The notes: generated from the letters alone by a model not told the origin. Shown: positions 1 to 10,290, counted from the first letter of the stretch. The stretch: 64,000 bases of DNA from Brachionus plicatilis (GCA_010279815.1 QEOQ01000508.1:2239152-2303151); one strand, 5' to 3'. A program made the numbers and translations.

Positions 1-92
1 TTTTTTTTTTTTTTTAAAAACGATTGTATATAAATTATTTATTTGTTTTCTGTACCGAGCTTAAGCTCCTTCAGAAGCGTCCCCGAAATAAT
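1..92 (-). repeat. 3' tail of a non-LTR retroposon (minus strand)
   Basis: Read on the minus strand this stretch has a short GAGCTTAAGCTC palindrome, then GGTACAG, then an A-rich AAACAAATAAATAA tail. The same order occurs on the plus strand near 36435 and 38570, and in decayed form near 51690. It is the conserved 3' end of one retroposon family. The element body cannot be delimited here. Confidence 0.55.
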
Positions 93-349
93 TTTTACCC
101 GTAAATTTATGACGGTTGAATTTGTAACCATTTACTAAATTTGGAAATCATCTCCAAATCAGATAATACCCCTAATAATTAATCCCCATTGAATTAATTT
201 CCGAAACCCCTAAAATTAAACCAATAATGTTTGATTTAATTAAATGTTTTATGTTCAATTATATTTTTATTTAATATTAAATTGGAACTCTCACCTCTGT
301 TACTCTCTGTATCTAAATTTATCCAATTTTAATTTTAATATTTTTCTAT

Positions 350-510
350 CATGAGGCTTTTAATAAACTAAAATTACTAACAGTCTCGAATCGGCTTTTT
401 GAATTGAGTGAGAAATATGTTGACACAGGACTGAGTCATTCTATTCCATTGGTTGTAAGACTGGTAAAGGAATACATAGAAGGTTTCGAATCAAGATATA
501 TTGAATACCC
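350..510 (+). mobile_element. Fragment of a repeated transposon ORF
   Basis: An open segment reads through a motif of the form RLFELSEKY, then GLSHSIPLV, then FESRYIEY. A diverged copy of the same peptide (RLFELSERY, GLSYSVPLV, FESRYVEY) lies on the minus strand at about 27995-28190. Two copies of one peptide at unrelated loci mark it as transposon-derived. It resembles the extreme C-terminus of rotifer-type non-LTR retrotransposon ORFs, which is inference. The apparent start is TTG, so this is a decayed remnant and not a gene. Confidence 0.5.
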
Positions 511-1007
511 AGTTAGGCCATCTTACTATATAATTTACTTTGGGAATAATTTAATTTGCTACGGGAATGAAAAAAACGGAGATAATTCACAAGTGACCTA
601 AAAACTGAAAAAACAAATTTTTAAATTCTAAATATTATACTAATTTTTAACATGTTATTAATTCTTTAAAATTACAAAGATATAAGTTCGCTTTTCGAAA
701 ATATTTATTGAATCTTTTGTCAAAAACTTCAAATTCCCACAACATCAAGTTAAATTTGATTCTGTTTCTGTATTAAATTTTTTAAATCAATTTGAAAATT
801 TCTAGATGAATTGCAAATATTTTTGACAAGAATGCTTCTAGAATCGAATTGCATAATTATCCATACAAACATATTTGTATGAATTTAAAGATCTAATATT
901 TTTTCAAGTTTTTTCTAAAAAAATTCTTCAATATTTTTTTCAAGTAGACCTACTCAGCTTTAGGTTCTTCGGAAAATACTTGAGGCAAAAAAATTTCTTA
1001 ACCCAAA
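511..1007. other. Upstream region of the DJ-1 genes, no feature seen
   Basis: A+T-rich sequence without an open frame or repeat that I can support. The promoter of the first DJ-1 gene must lie here, but no TATA box is obvious. Confidence 0.4.
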
Positions 1008-1650
1008 ATGATTAAAAGATTTTTTTCCACAAGGCCAACAATGGTTAAAAGAGCCTTAGTTTTCTTGGCCGAAGGAGCCGAAGAAATGGAAACAGTAATC
1101 ACTGTAGATACTCTGCGTCGCGCTGGAGTAGATGTAACTCTCGCGGGTCTAGCTGGCGATCAACAAGTGCTGTGCAGTCGAAATGTCAAAATAACTCCAG
1201 ATCTAGCTCTTGAGTCTGTTAAATGCGACACCTTTGACGCAGTGATTGTACCAGGAGGTCTGAAAGGAGCCGAAGCATGTGCTTTGGTAAAATTTTAACT
1301 TTTAATAAAATTTCTTCTAAATAAAATTTTTTAAAAAGAGCCCTTTGGTCGGCGATATTTTGCGCAAGCACTACGAAAACAGCAAATTAGTAGCGGCCAT
1401 CTGTGCTGGTCCGACTGCTCTTTTTGCTCATAGATTGGCTTTCGGCAGGAGCATCACTTCTTACCCATCTTTTAAAGAAAAACTCGGAGCCAACTATGTC
1501 TACAGAGAAGATCGGGTGGTTCAGGACGGCAATCTGGTCACAAGTCAAGGTCCTGGAACATCATTTGAATTTGCTCTTAAAATAGTCGAATATTTGGAAG
1601 GAGAGGAAAAGGCAAAATCTTTAATCGAACCAATGAGGCTTAAATCATAA
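1008..1650 (+). CDS. PARK7: DJ-1/PARK7 family protein, paralog 1
   Basis: Two exons, 1008-1286 and 1339-1650 (phase 0 intron of 52 bp), give 196 residues; vertebrate DJ-1 has 189. DJ-1 is a cytosolic and mitochondrial stress protein with a redox-sensed cysteine, credited with glyoxalase/deglycase and chaperone activities. The family glutamate is E28 (in AEEMETV) and the nucleophile is C115 in [10 protein letters not shown], so the active centre is present. The vertebrate histidine in TTHPL is a tyrosine here (TSYPS). An 11-residue basic leader ([11 protein letters not shown]) precedes the methionine that aligns with the usual DJ-1 start (M12). I keep the upstream ATG because the neighbouring paralog also has a basic leader, but M12 is possible. 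The second paralog follows about 100 bp downstream on the same strand. Confidence 0.9.
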
Positions 1651-1752
1651 AATCCTTTAATTAATTTTAGATTAAAAAAATAATTATTTTAAGCTAATTT
1701 TAAAAATAAAATTTTATTTATAAAAAATTTTTTTCTCTTTTGACTATTTAAA

Positions 1753-2460
1753 ATGCAGCGAGCTATTATTCGGCTAAACCGATCAAAACACAATCAAAAA
1801 ATGGTGAAAAAAGCGCTAGTTTGTTTGGCTGACAAGGCTGAAGATACTGAAGTTGTAATTACAGTTGATACATTGCGACGAGCTGGCATCGAAGCAATTT
1901 TGGCTGGTGTTCAAGGCTCTGAGCCGGTTACATGTGTTGAAAATATTAGAATTGTTCCTGATTTGGATATAGATCAATGTCAGAATGATTTATTTGATGT
2001 GGTTGTTCTTCCGGGCGGACCTGGATACCAAAATTTACAAAATGTTTTTTTCCTGGCTAACTTCAGAAAAAAAAAAATAAAAATTTTTTTTTAGAGTTCG
2101 ACTGTTGCTTCTATAGTTCAAAAACACTGGGAACATAACAAAAAAATAGCAGCTATATGCGCAGGTTGTAATCAAAAAATATTAATATAAAAAAATATCT
2201 TATTTTATTAAAAAAAAGGAACTAAAGTTTTGAAGAATTTCAAAATTGGTTTAGGCTCAAATATAACAACATTTTCAAAATACAAACAAGACTTGGCTGA
2301 TAGTTACAAAGTGTCGGATGATCGAGTGGTAGTTGATGGAAATTTAATAACTAGTCAATGTCCAGGGACCGCATTTGAATTTGGTTTATCAATTGTTAAA
2401 GAGCTTTGTGGACAGGAAAAATCTAATGAAATTGCGCAAATGTTAAAAATTAATTGTTGA
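1753..2460 (+). CDS. PARK7: DJ-1/PARK7 family protein, diverged paralog 2
   Basis: Three exons, 1753-2043, 2095-2164 and 2219-2460, join in phase (0, then 1) to a 200-residue DJ-1 protein. The first intron is at the same place as in paralog 1; the second is extra and follows the catalytic cysteine codon closely. The glutamate (E33) and cysteine (C119, in AAICAG) remain, but the PTA that normally follows is replaced by TKV, the TTHPL loop is TTFSK, and SRGPGTS has become SQCPGTA. The fold is probably kept while the pocket differs, so substrate or function may have shifted. A 16-residue arginine/lysine-rich leader without acidic residues precedes the conserved start (M17) and could be a mitochondrial presequence (inference). 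The pair is a tandem duplication. Confidence 0.85.
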
Positions 2461-2478
2461 TTTTTAATTTTTTTTTAT

Positions 2479-5075
2479 TTAATCATTTAAGTCAGAAAAT
2501 CTGACTCTTTTTGTCGCTTTTTTGCTCATTCCTTCAAATAAACTTTTGGCATTTTCATTTTTGTGATAAATTTTCGGCTTAAAATTTTCTCTGTATGAAT
2601 CATCTAAATCGTAATTCAAACTGCTCAAGCTCCAGTCTTTTTTAAATCCCAAATTTTTATTAAAATCTAAAAAATTGTCAGTCTCTGTAGATATGTGCCG
2701 AGAAGATACAATTTTAGTTTGGGTAAAAATAGCTCGGTTTATTACCATTGGAGTTTGAGTAAATGACGATGAGACAGAATGGACGTTTTGCAACCTCGTT
2801 TGGGTTGATTTGTTGATTAGACATAAATTGTTGAGCATAAATATGGTCTGTGTAAAGTTGTCAATGCTTTTTTTTTCTTGATACTTTTTCAAACTTTCTG
2901 ATAGTTCTTTATTGTTTAACTAAATAAAAAATAAACAAAAAAAAGGATAAATAATTAAAAAGTTAAACTTGAGTCAGATAGATCTGTTCGACTTTTTCGT
3001 CTAGTTGATTTTTGAGCAAATTTTTTTCGTCAAATTCACATTTTAAAGTTAAGTCCAATTTTTTGATCTTAAATAGAAAAAAAATAGATATTTTTTATAA
3101 TTTTTTACTCATAAAAACCTGATTTTTGAGCTCATTTATTTCGTATTCACTCGAAATTTTCAAATTATTCAATTCCATATTTAAAGTGTTTTTCTCGTCT
3201 TGAATTTTTTCTATAATTTGGTTTTTTTCCTCCAGTGTCTGCTCGCTACTTTGGCAATTATTTTTTATATTGATTAAATTTTGATGATTTGAAATTAATT
3301 TAAGTTCAATTTCTAATTTTTCAGAGAGTATTTTTTCATTTTCTGATTTAACTTTTTCCCACAAATCTTTTATCTAAAAATAAAAATTCGACAAAAATTT
3401 AGAAATCTAATCAAAAGTTACTTTTGAAAGCTCTTCATTTAAAAAATCAATTTTCGAATCTGAATCTGATTTAAAATTTAAAAGTTTTTCATTTTGTGAA
3501 TTTAAATGCTCAATTTTTTCTTCTAATTCTTTTTTCATGCGATCATTTTCTGATAATAATTTCTTAACTTCACAGTCATGGTGCATTATAATTGATCGAA
3601 GACTTTGATTTTCACAAATCAAAGAGTCAGCCATTGCTCGAGTCTGCTTTTCAATCGACTCGAAATCAGATATTTTTTGCTCTAAACATTTAAGTTTGTA
3701 CTTCCAGTTTTCAACTTGGCAGTTGAATTTTTTGACTAGCTGTTCTGTCTTTTGGTCATTTACACAGCTTTTTTTTATTTTATCTTCGTAATCAGTCTGC
3801 TTAATTTTTAATGAAATCAACTCGTTTTTGATAGTAGAATTTTCCTGTAAGGTTGTGTTTAGAGCCAAAGTTAAACGAGTCTTAGAAACTTGATTAAAAA
3901 TTAACTTAATTAAATTGAATTCAACTCACATTCTCTTCAGTAAAATATTTAACTTGGTCATTCAGATTAAAGTTTTGCGCATTCATTCTAATAAATTATA
4001 ACTTTAAAATTTTGAATTTAAATTAATTTTTTGATATTTGACCTTGGCAATAGTAGAGGTTTTTGCATAAATTAAAAAAAAATCTTTGGTAGAATTTAAA
4101 ATTATGATAAATGTTATAAACCAAAATCAAATTAAAGATGTTAAATTCGATTTCACAATTTTATCTAAGAGTGTAATAAAATTATTCATTATTTTTAACT
4201 AAAATTAAAAAATCTTTAATTATAAATTTTTCTTAAAAAGTTCCAAAAAAAAAAATTTAATAAACATGTTCCTTTGGACAAAAAATAAATTCACAGATGA
4301 TTAGATGATGATGGCTTTCAAGTTTTTGTCTAAAAAGTCGTTTAGATCACTTGATGTTGCATTTGTAAGACCGCATTTAGAATATGCAATAGCAGCTTGG
4401 TGCCCTCACAACAAAAAAGAGATAAAGATACTAGAAAAAGTACAGATTAGAGCTACAAAACTTGTTAAGAGCATAAAAGAACTTTCTTATGAAAAAAGAC
4501 TAGAAATTTGGACCTATCGACCCTCCAAGAGAGAAGAGAGAGAGCTGACTTAATCGAGTACTTTAAAATTTCGAAAGGACTGAGCATTATTGACTGGCAC
4601 AACCCGAACAAGCTCACTAGTTCACTATCAATTGAAGGCCCAGCTAAAGATATACGGGGAGGAAAGCACAGGTTAGCGAAACAACTCACAAGGATCAGTC
4701 AAAGAGAACACTTTTTGTCGAATAGAGTGGTAGACAATTGGAATCGATTGACGACTGACATAATCTCAGTAGACACCAAGAACAGCTTTAAAAGGAAAAT
4801 GATTATTTTTTCAAGTCAAACAAGAAATAAACATATTTAGTTATCTATACTCGTTTTAGCTACCATAGTGAGACTCTAGTGTCTTGCTCTACAGGATAAA
4901 ACCTGTCGTAGCTTATTATTATTATTTATTATTATTAAAAAGGTATCACTTTTTTTAACAATTTACTTTACTAAAAGACATACCGTATATCCTTGCAAAA
5001 GTTTCCAAAAACTCTGTGTTTTTTCCCCAGGGCTACGTCGATATCATGTTTAAGAGACCGTAATTCATCTTGCAT
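2479..5075 (-). CDS. Coiled-coil protein with a C-terminal tandem TQT (LC8-binding-like) array
   Basis: Six exons on the minus strand join with consistent phase: 5075-4984, 3987-3930, 3880-3422, 3373-3119, 3067-2969, 2919-2479, giving 467 residues. Residues about 1-320 are charged and heptad-like with few prolines, which predicts long coiled coil. Residues 343-401 then carry FTQT, STQT, FTQT, FTQT and STET, spaced 16, 15, 12 and 12 residues apart. TQT is the anchor of dynein light chain LC8 (DYNLL) ligands, and arrays after a coiled coil are known in Nup159 and Chica-type proteins. A centrosomal, ciliary or motor-adaptor role is inference; I cannot name an orthologue. The tail ends in a basic patch followed by RVRFSDLND. 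The first intron (about 1 kb) holds a retrotransposon fragment in antisense orientation. The start is the first ATG after an in-frame TAA; a start at 3986 or further 5' exons are possible. Confidence 0.7.
4290..4935 (+). mobile_element. 5'-truncated non-LTR retrotransposon, reverse transcriptase C-terminus
   Basis: The frame from 4305 reads RPHLEYAIAAW and LEKVQIRATKL, the thumb and C-terminal region typical of CR1/Jockey-like reverse transcriptases. Near 4508 the homology shifts frame and continues (LQERRERADLIEYFKI, then VVDNWNRL) to a stop at 4840, so there is at least one frameshift. About 95 bp of 3' UTR follow, ending in a small ACAGG..CCTGT hairpin and a TTATTATTATT tail. The catalytic palm is missing. 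The copy lies in an intron of the coiled-coil gene, opposite to its transcription. Its tail matches the element at 59027-59280. Confidence 0.85.
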
Positions 5076-5960
5076 GTTCTTATATCCTAATTTGGTTTTT
5101 AAACACTTGAATTACCGGTTTCAATTTGACACAGATGTTAAAATTTAATTTCTAAGAAAGTTTCATTAGATTTTTAAAAAATTTATTCTAATTTGTTCAA
5201 TTTAAAGAAAATCTATAATATTAAACAAAATTTTTCGAAATTTAACAGCAGATTTTTCATTAATCAGCCTTGTAAAAAAGTTTTATTCCAAGTTTGATTT
5301 TTCCAGTGTTAATGCAGTGTTAAAAAAATAGATAAAATTTCAGAGAAAGGATAAAAATTCATCAAAAATATCATCCGATCCAATATTATCATGCAAATCG
5401 AAATTACACAGACGCGGCAGATTAAGAGCAAAGTAGGAACACTTCGATAAAATTTAAAAAATTTAGTTTTTGTTTAGCTTTTTCTTTTTATTAAAAAGTA
5501 TATTTTTTTAATCTCAAATAGATTTTAGATCTATTTTTTACATTAGGATTTAAACTTTAAAAAGAAAAGTTAAATATACTTGTTTCTCACAAATATATTT
5601 ATTTTTAAATAAATATTTAAAAATTGAATATTAATTTTTAAGGATCATTTTTTGTGTTGATATTTAATTTATATTTAGACCAAAATAATTTAATTCTTAA
5701 AATCTTGGTAATTTTAATCTAAATTTAACTTTAATTTTTAAAACTTAAATTAAATTCAAAATCGAACATTCACGTGATTCCAATTTTTCCACCAAATTAA
5801 ATATTTAGAAAAAAAAATTTAGTTTTAGAGTCTGATTAATTTGTAACTATTGGCAACATTAGTATTTACATTTCACTATTCGATTAAGTTTTCGAAAAAT
5901 TAACTAAAGCTAAAATTTAGTTACTTCGAACAGTTTTCGCTCAAGAAAAATAGTTAAAAG
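5076..5960. other. Intergenic between divergent genes, one open segment
   Basis: This interval separates the coiled-coil gene (-) and CFAP141 (+). On the minus strand at about 5450-5345 an unusually G+C-rich stretch stays open and reads FDLHDNIGSDDIFDEF before a stop. It could be a 5' exon of the coiled-coil gene or a remnant; I found no splice path that settles it. The rest is A+T-rich and featureless. Confidence 0.35.
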
Positions 5961-6434
5961 ATGTCTTCAGATCGAATGATGGCTACTTCATACCGCTTTG
6001 AGGTTAACAAAGGTGGTATTAATACAAAACGCGGCATTCAAGAAGCAAGAATAGCTGTAAGCCGAAAAATATCTGAAGCATTAAGCTAAAATTTTTCTCA
6101 TAGATTTTAGAAGACCAGGCATTTGAAGAAAAAAGTATTTTGAAGTAAATTTTAAATTAAAATTAAAAAGCTTGCCAAAAAAAATATATAAAATTTTCCA
6201 AGAAAAAATCAACAAAGCTTCAAGACATTTTGGAACGACAGCTTCGATACCCTAAACGATTCATTTAGGGCTCTGAATCATCAAAAGGGACTACATGAGG
6301 ACTTGAAAATAATCAAAAAAGCGAATGTTATGATGAGACGTGATGCCTTGAAGCGTCTTTATCATCAAGATTATGTTCAATATGAGTCCGAATTGAACAA
6401 AAAAGGCCTCTGTATTCATAAAGAACGATTATAA
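5961..6434 (+). CDS. CFAP141: Cilia- and flagella-associated protein 141
   Basis: Three exons, 5961-6056, 6104-6144 and 6203-6434, join in phase (0, then 2) to 122 residues. The last exon carries the family signature: an aromatic WNDSF segment and a C-terminal helix with RRDALKRLYHQDY, QYESELNKKG and a final KERL. This matches the end of vertebrate CFAP141 (formerly C1orf189, about 100 residues), where the comparable segment reads roughly [20 protein letters not shown]. CFAP141 is one of the microtubule inner proteins of ciliary doublets. The assignment rests on recall of the human sequence, not an alignment. The first 20 residues are divergent. The small middle exon (41 nt) hides the gene from a simple ORF scan. 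Confidence 0.78.
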
Positions 6435-6520
6435 ATCCATAATTTATAATTCAAACTTTTATTTTGTAAATAAATATTTTATTTTATTTCACTTTTATTT
6501 TAAGCTCACACTAACCTCTC

Positions 6521-6530
6521 TGTATATAAA
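6521..6530 (+). promoter_or_regulatory. TATA box of the small chitin-binding gene
   Basis: TGTATATAAA lies about 35 bp upstream of the start codon at 6561, with a CTCGAGCATTG stretch between them that could hold the transcription start. A TATA box this close implies a very short 5' UTR. Confidence 0.55.
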
Positions 6531-6560
6531 AAAGAATGAGTTTTTCTCGAGCATTGAAAG

Positions 6561-6869
6561 ATGAAATTGTCTATCTTATTGTTATTAGTTATTTTGGCTT
6601 TGGTTAAAGCTTATAAAGGCCAATACTATAATCAGCTAAGTGAAAATGAAAAGGGAGGTCGTTACGGACCAAGAATAACTCGGAGGATTCTCAAGTGCAG
6701 CCGTAGAGAAGATTTGGCAAGGGTTCGCGGAAGATGCAATCAATATACTACTTGTGAAAATGGTAGCTTGAAATTTTGGAACTGTCCAAAAAATTATGTT
6801 TTTGATTCAACGATGAAAGCTTGTTCTCCTAAACATCTCACTCAGAATGCATGTTCCAATCAATCTTAG
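6561..6869 (+). CDS. Small secreted chitin-binding (peritrophin-A/CBM14) protein
   Basis: A single-exon 102-residue protein. Residues 1-17 are a clear signal peptide (hydrophobic L/I/V core ending in VKA). Residues 46-98 hold six cysteines (C46, C59, C65, C75, C88, C98) in the CBM14/ChtBD2 pattern, with aromatic Y62, F72 and W73 at places that usually contact chitin. Residues 18-45 form a basic linker. The protein is expected outside the cell, bound to chitin in the gut lining, jaws, egg shell or cuticle; which one cannot be told. It is not a copy of the two larger CBM14 genes near 25 and 30 kb, which lack the basic linker. Confidence 0.85.
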   Translation: MKLSILLLLVILALVKAYKGQYYNQLSENEKGGRYGPRITRRILKCSRREDLARVRGRCNQYTTCENGSLKFWNCPKNYVFDSTMKACSPKHLTQNACSNQS

Positions 6870-7098
6870 AATTATTTTACTTCAAATTCATAGAATAAAT
6901 TTTTTAATTAACTTGATTTTTTTTGGTTTTTTAATGTACAGTAGTTGTTCCCAAAAATCTCAATATTATAATTAAAAATTAGAAACATTAAAGTCACTTC
7001 AATTTGAAGATGACATTTGCTTTTTTTAATAAAATCTATTCCACTTGATGCATTCTATTTTATTTAATTTTAAAAATTACAACTGGTTTAACACCCCT

Positions 7099-7284
7099 TT
7101 ACCCCATACCCTTTATTTTCCCATGCTGGTATTTCCTCTTCGTCGGTTGCACAAAATCATCGATTTTATGATTATTGCGGTTTCTATTAATAACTTTAAG
7201 TAAAACAGCACTCGATTTTGAATCACTGGATGAATCTTTTCGACTCTTTGTTTTTGTCCGATTTGAGCCTCTAAAATCATTCAA
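7099..7284 (-). CDS. Possible small basic protein or last exon, unrecognised
   Basis: An open minus-strand segment of about 61 codons is hydrophilic and basic, with a serine/lysine-rich stretch and an end reading VQPTKRKYQHGKIKGMG. Its only in-frame start here is TTG, so it would need an upstream exon. A short candidate exon, with ATG at about 7350 followed by a strong GTAAGC donor, lies just upstream behind a TATA box at 7381-7390, but the reading phases do not join cleanly. I do not recognise a family. It could be a genuine small gene with a mis-modelled intron, or chance. Confidence 0.3.
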   Translation of the reverse strand: MNDFRGSNRTKTKSRKDSSSDSKSSAVLLKVINRNRNNHKIDDFVQPTKRKYQHGKIKGMG

Positions 7285-7380
7285 GCTTGTAGGCTCTAGA
7301 ACATGTTCTTCATAATTTTAAGATGGGCTTACCGTACAAAGATTCATTTTAAATCACATTATCAACTCGATCTCTCTTTC

Positions 7381-7390
7381 TATTTATATA
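7381..7390 (-). promoter_or_regulatory. TATA-box-like site, minus strand
   Basis: TATATAAATA on the minus strand lies 35-40 bp upstream of an ATG at about 7350. The spacing mirrors the TATA box at 6521 and supports transcription toward the small ORF at 7099-7284. Confidence 0.35.
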
Positions 7391-9083
7391 AATATGTTAT
7401 ATTTTAGTTTTAGTTTCAGTTTTAATTTTAAAATAAAGATTTAGAACTAGAAACTCTCTTTTAATTTTATTTAATAGTGCCACGCTATTAAATTGGAATA
7501 ATAAGTTCATTTGTTTTGTTGTTAAATTATTTAAGTAATAAAGTTTAATTAATAAAATAAAAATAAAATTTTTAAAAACTAAAATTATTAATCTTTATAA
7601 AAATTAAAAGTAATTAGAATATTAGAAAAAATTAAACATTAAAATCTATTTTGTCAATGTTAAAAAATTGATGTTATTGTAAATTGAAAGCTTGAATGTT
7701 GCACATTTCAACACCGATTTCTTGATTACAAAGATAATTATCTAACTTGAATACAAAAATCCAAACTTTTTTTCATCATTATTATATTTTACCATTGGTT
7801 CATCAGCTTCTCTCTTCTCTCTAGCTTAAATTTTTGAGTAATTTTTCGTCAATCTTTTTTTTTTAATCCTTAAGCAAGTTTTGATAGAGTAATTTTTTAA
7901 AAGAGAATGATAGCATTCTGCCCAAAAATCTATGCTGAAAAGCATATAAGCCATATTTTTCTAAAATGCTATTAACATCATTGAAGTTTTTGACTTCAAA
8001 CTTAAACTTAAATAGTTTAAAAATTAAAAATTTCATTGTTGCTTCTTTTTAAAGACAACACAATCAAGTTGAGATTTAGAAGAAATTTGATTGTTTGAAT
8101 CTTAGTTTAATCAAATAAATATAATCGAATAGAATCTGATTTAAAATCAAAAATGAAAAAGATCTCTTTAAGATTTAACTCCAGCTTACCAACACTATTT
8201 GATTTTAGAAAATTTAATAATATATTTTTTAAAAAAATGTTAAATCTAAATAATAAATTAAAAAAAATAATATTACATGAAATTTCTCATCACCGCTTGG
8301 GACGAAAAATAATTGGCACTACGATCCAAGGTTATTTCATTGCTGAAATATAAATAAATGCCTTTTAAAACTAAATTTGTTTTTTGAAAATTGCTAAAAA
8401 TTCTGCAAAATTCCATACTGTATATTTTATTTGATATATGTTTTTTATTTGCTTCTACCTTTTCATTAAAAACAATCTCAATAGTAAAAATTTTTAGCTT
8501 AAAATTTCTAATTTTAACAATAAGTAGAATTTATTTATACCGCAACCAATTTTGCCAATAATTTGTATTTGAGCAAAATTTTTTTTTTAAAACTAATAGA
8601 TGAATTGAATTTTTTTCAAGACTTTATTAAAATTAAAATAAAGTTTCATTTAAAGAAGTTTTTTATAGATTAATTATTAAGAATTGAAGATCCAATAATT
8701 CTAAAAAACTTATTTATGAGCAGAAATTCAGAGTTGCTTTAAAATCACAAGTCTCTAATTTTAGTGACTTGGAAATATTTTGGGTCGTCAATTGTTAAGT
8801 GATTCACACTTTGAAATTTAATTTGAAAAATGACAGTAGGCTTTTTAGGTGCTCAAAATTTTTGGTAACTTGAATATTGACTTACTTCGTTTTATAGAAT
8901 AGAAAACGATATTTTTTTGCAGCAACAAAAAAATAAAAAAAAAACAATAAACAAATTAAAACAACTTTTATTTTAAAAATTAAAAGGAAAAAAATTAAAA
9001 ATTTCAGATTCTCCAGATTCACTGTCGTACATGTGAAAAGATTATTCTAAATTTTCATTGTATAAACAATATTATTCAGACCA
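7391..9083. other. Intergenic A+T-rich stretch
   Basis: No gene, repeat family or RNA that I can support. An open frame of 66 codons at 8153-8353 (+) has the amino-acid bias of random A+T-rich DNA. The 3' UTR of the carrier gene occupies the last 100-150 bp. Confidence 0.4.
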
Positions 9084-10290
9084 CTAGACTAATTTTCGTT
9101 TTGTTTTTTCGTAAACCACATAGGATATGCTAACTGCCGGAACTACTTTAATTATATTAGGTAAAAGACCCCGATAAAGGCCCCGCACGCCTTCATTTTT
9201 CCAAATCTCCTTGAGCAATTTTATCATTGTATCTCTTTCCTGTGAGTTCATAGGGACTTCTTGTGCTTGCAGTCTTGTTCGAATCAAAGCCAATGGATAG
9301 CTCACTAGTTGACCACATATAGTGCTACAAGTGCCACACAGCAGCAAAACAGGAACTGAAGGCTCCGTCATTTGATGACGACGCATGTAAAATCTTTTTA
9401 AAGTCTGAAAATTTCCATTTAAAAATTGTTCCAAATCTTTAAGCAAAAATTACCTCATACACGGCTAAATCTGTTCCAGCATAAGGAATAATGCCGAGTA
9501 TATTTGGTATGTATCCTTTATAAAAAGACCTCATGCCTTCATTTTTAATTACTTTTCTAGCACAATCTAAAATGCTCGAATACTCTCCGGTTTTTCGTAA
9601 AACCATGCGAGTTTTCAACAGCTTTAAAGAAAAAACTAAATAAAATTAAAAAAAAAAAAACTAAAATCTAATAATTTTACTTCCAAAGGATAAATAAAAG
9701 ATTGGGCTAAACCACCGGCGATTGATCCGCTCAAAAATCTCTCCAAAATATTGGCTTCACGATTTTTATCGTTTATAAACAAAATTTTCATCTATTTTTT
9801 GTTTATTTTAAAATTTTTTAAAATTAACAAAAAAATTACTTCTTCATAAAAAGTAAATTTAAGTGCAACTTCAGGAGCGATTTTGATGACATTCATACCA
9901 TTGCCTCGCCAAAGACTAGTTAGACCACCTTCTTGCAGCATGTATTTGAAGCCTCCCAATATTTCGATTTGCTTCCGCGATCCTACAGCTTGCATCACTG
10001 TTTTCAAACGGTCAAATGGAGCCGTGCAAGTGCGAGAAACAGCGCCTGCGATTCCTCCAGCTATCAAATTTCGGTAAACCATATCCAAACGAGTGTCCGG
10101 CTTTTGGACATTTTTCAATTCAATCGAATCATCTTTCACATCTAGTAACTTTTGTTTAATTAAAATAAAAAAAAAAGTTTTGGTTTAATTTTAAAATAAA
10201 TACGGTTGAAAATCGCCAGTAGGATAAGACGTCACCTATGTTGTCAATTGGGGACAAAGAAAAGTATTCTTTGCTATTATTAACCGCATA
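9084..10290 (-). CDS. SLC25A24-type mitochondrial carrier lacking EF-hands
   Basis: Five exons, 10290-10204, 10148-9840, 9791-9681, 9621-9454 and 9404-9084, all phase 0, give 331 residues. Three carrier repeats are present with signatures PFDRLK, PLELLKTR and PLALIRTR, plus the [12 protein letters not shown] and [16 protein letters not shown] stretches typical of the SCaMC/APC subfamily (ATP-Mg/phosphate exchange across the inner mitochondrial membrane). SCaMC proteins carry about 180 N-terminal residues with four EF-hands. Here only the last part of that region survives ([17 protein letters not shown], matching the linker after EF-hand 4), and in-frame stops lie just upstream of the chosen ATG. 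The 2.8 kb upstream shows no EF-hand codons. It therefore resembles the short mammalian SLC25A41, probably by independent loss. A further 5' exon spliced at about 10271 cannot be excluded. Confidence 0.85.

Noticed and set aside
8153..8353. 66-codon open frame on the plus strand
   Set aside because: Amino-acid make-up (K, N, I, F, L) is that of random A+T-rich DNA, and no splice, promoter or homology supports it.
9883..10145. Plus-strand open frames opposite the carrier gene
   Set aside because: Shadows of the SLC25A24-type exon; the minus-strand frame carries the family motifs.
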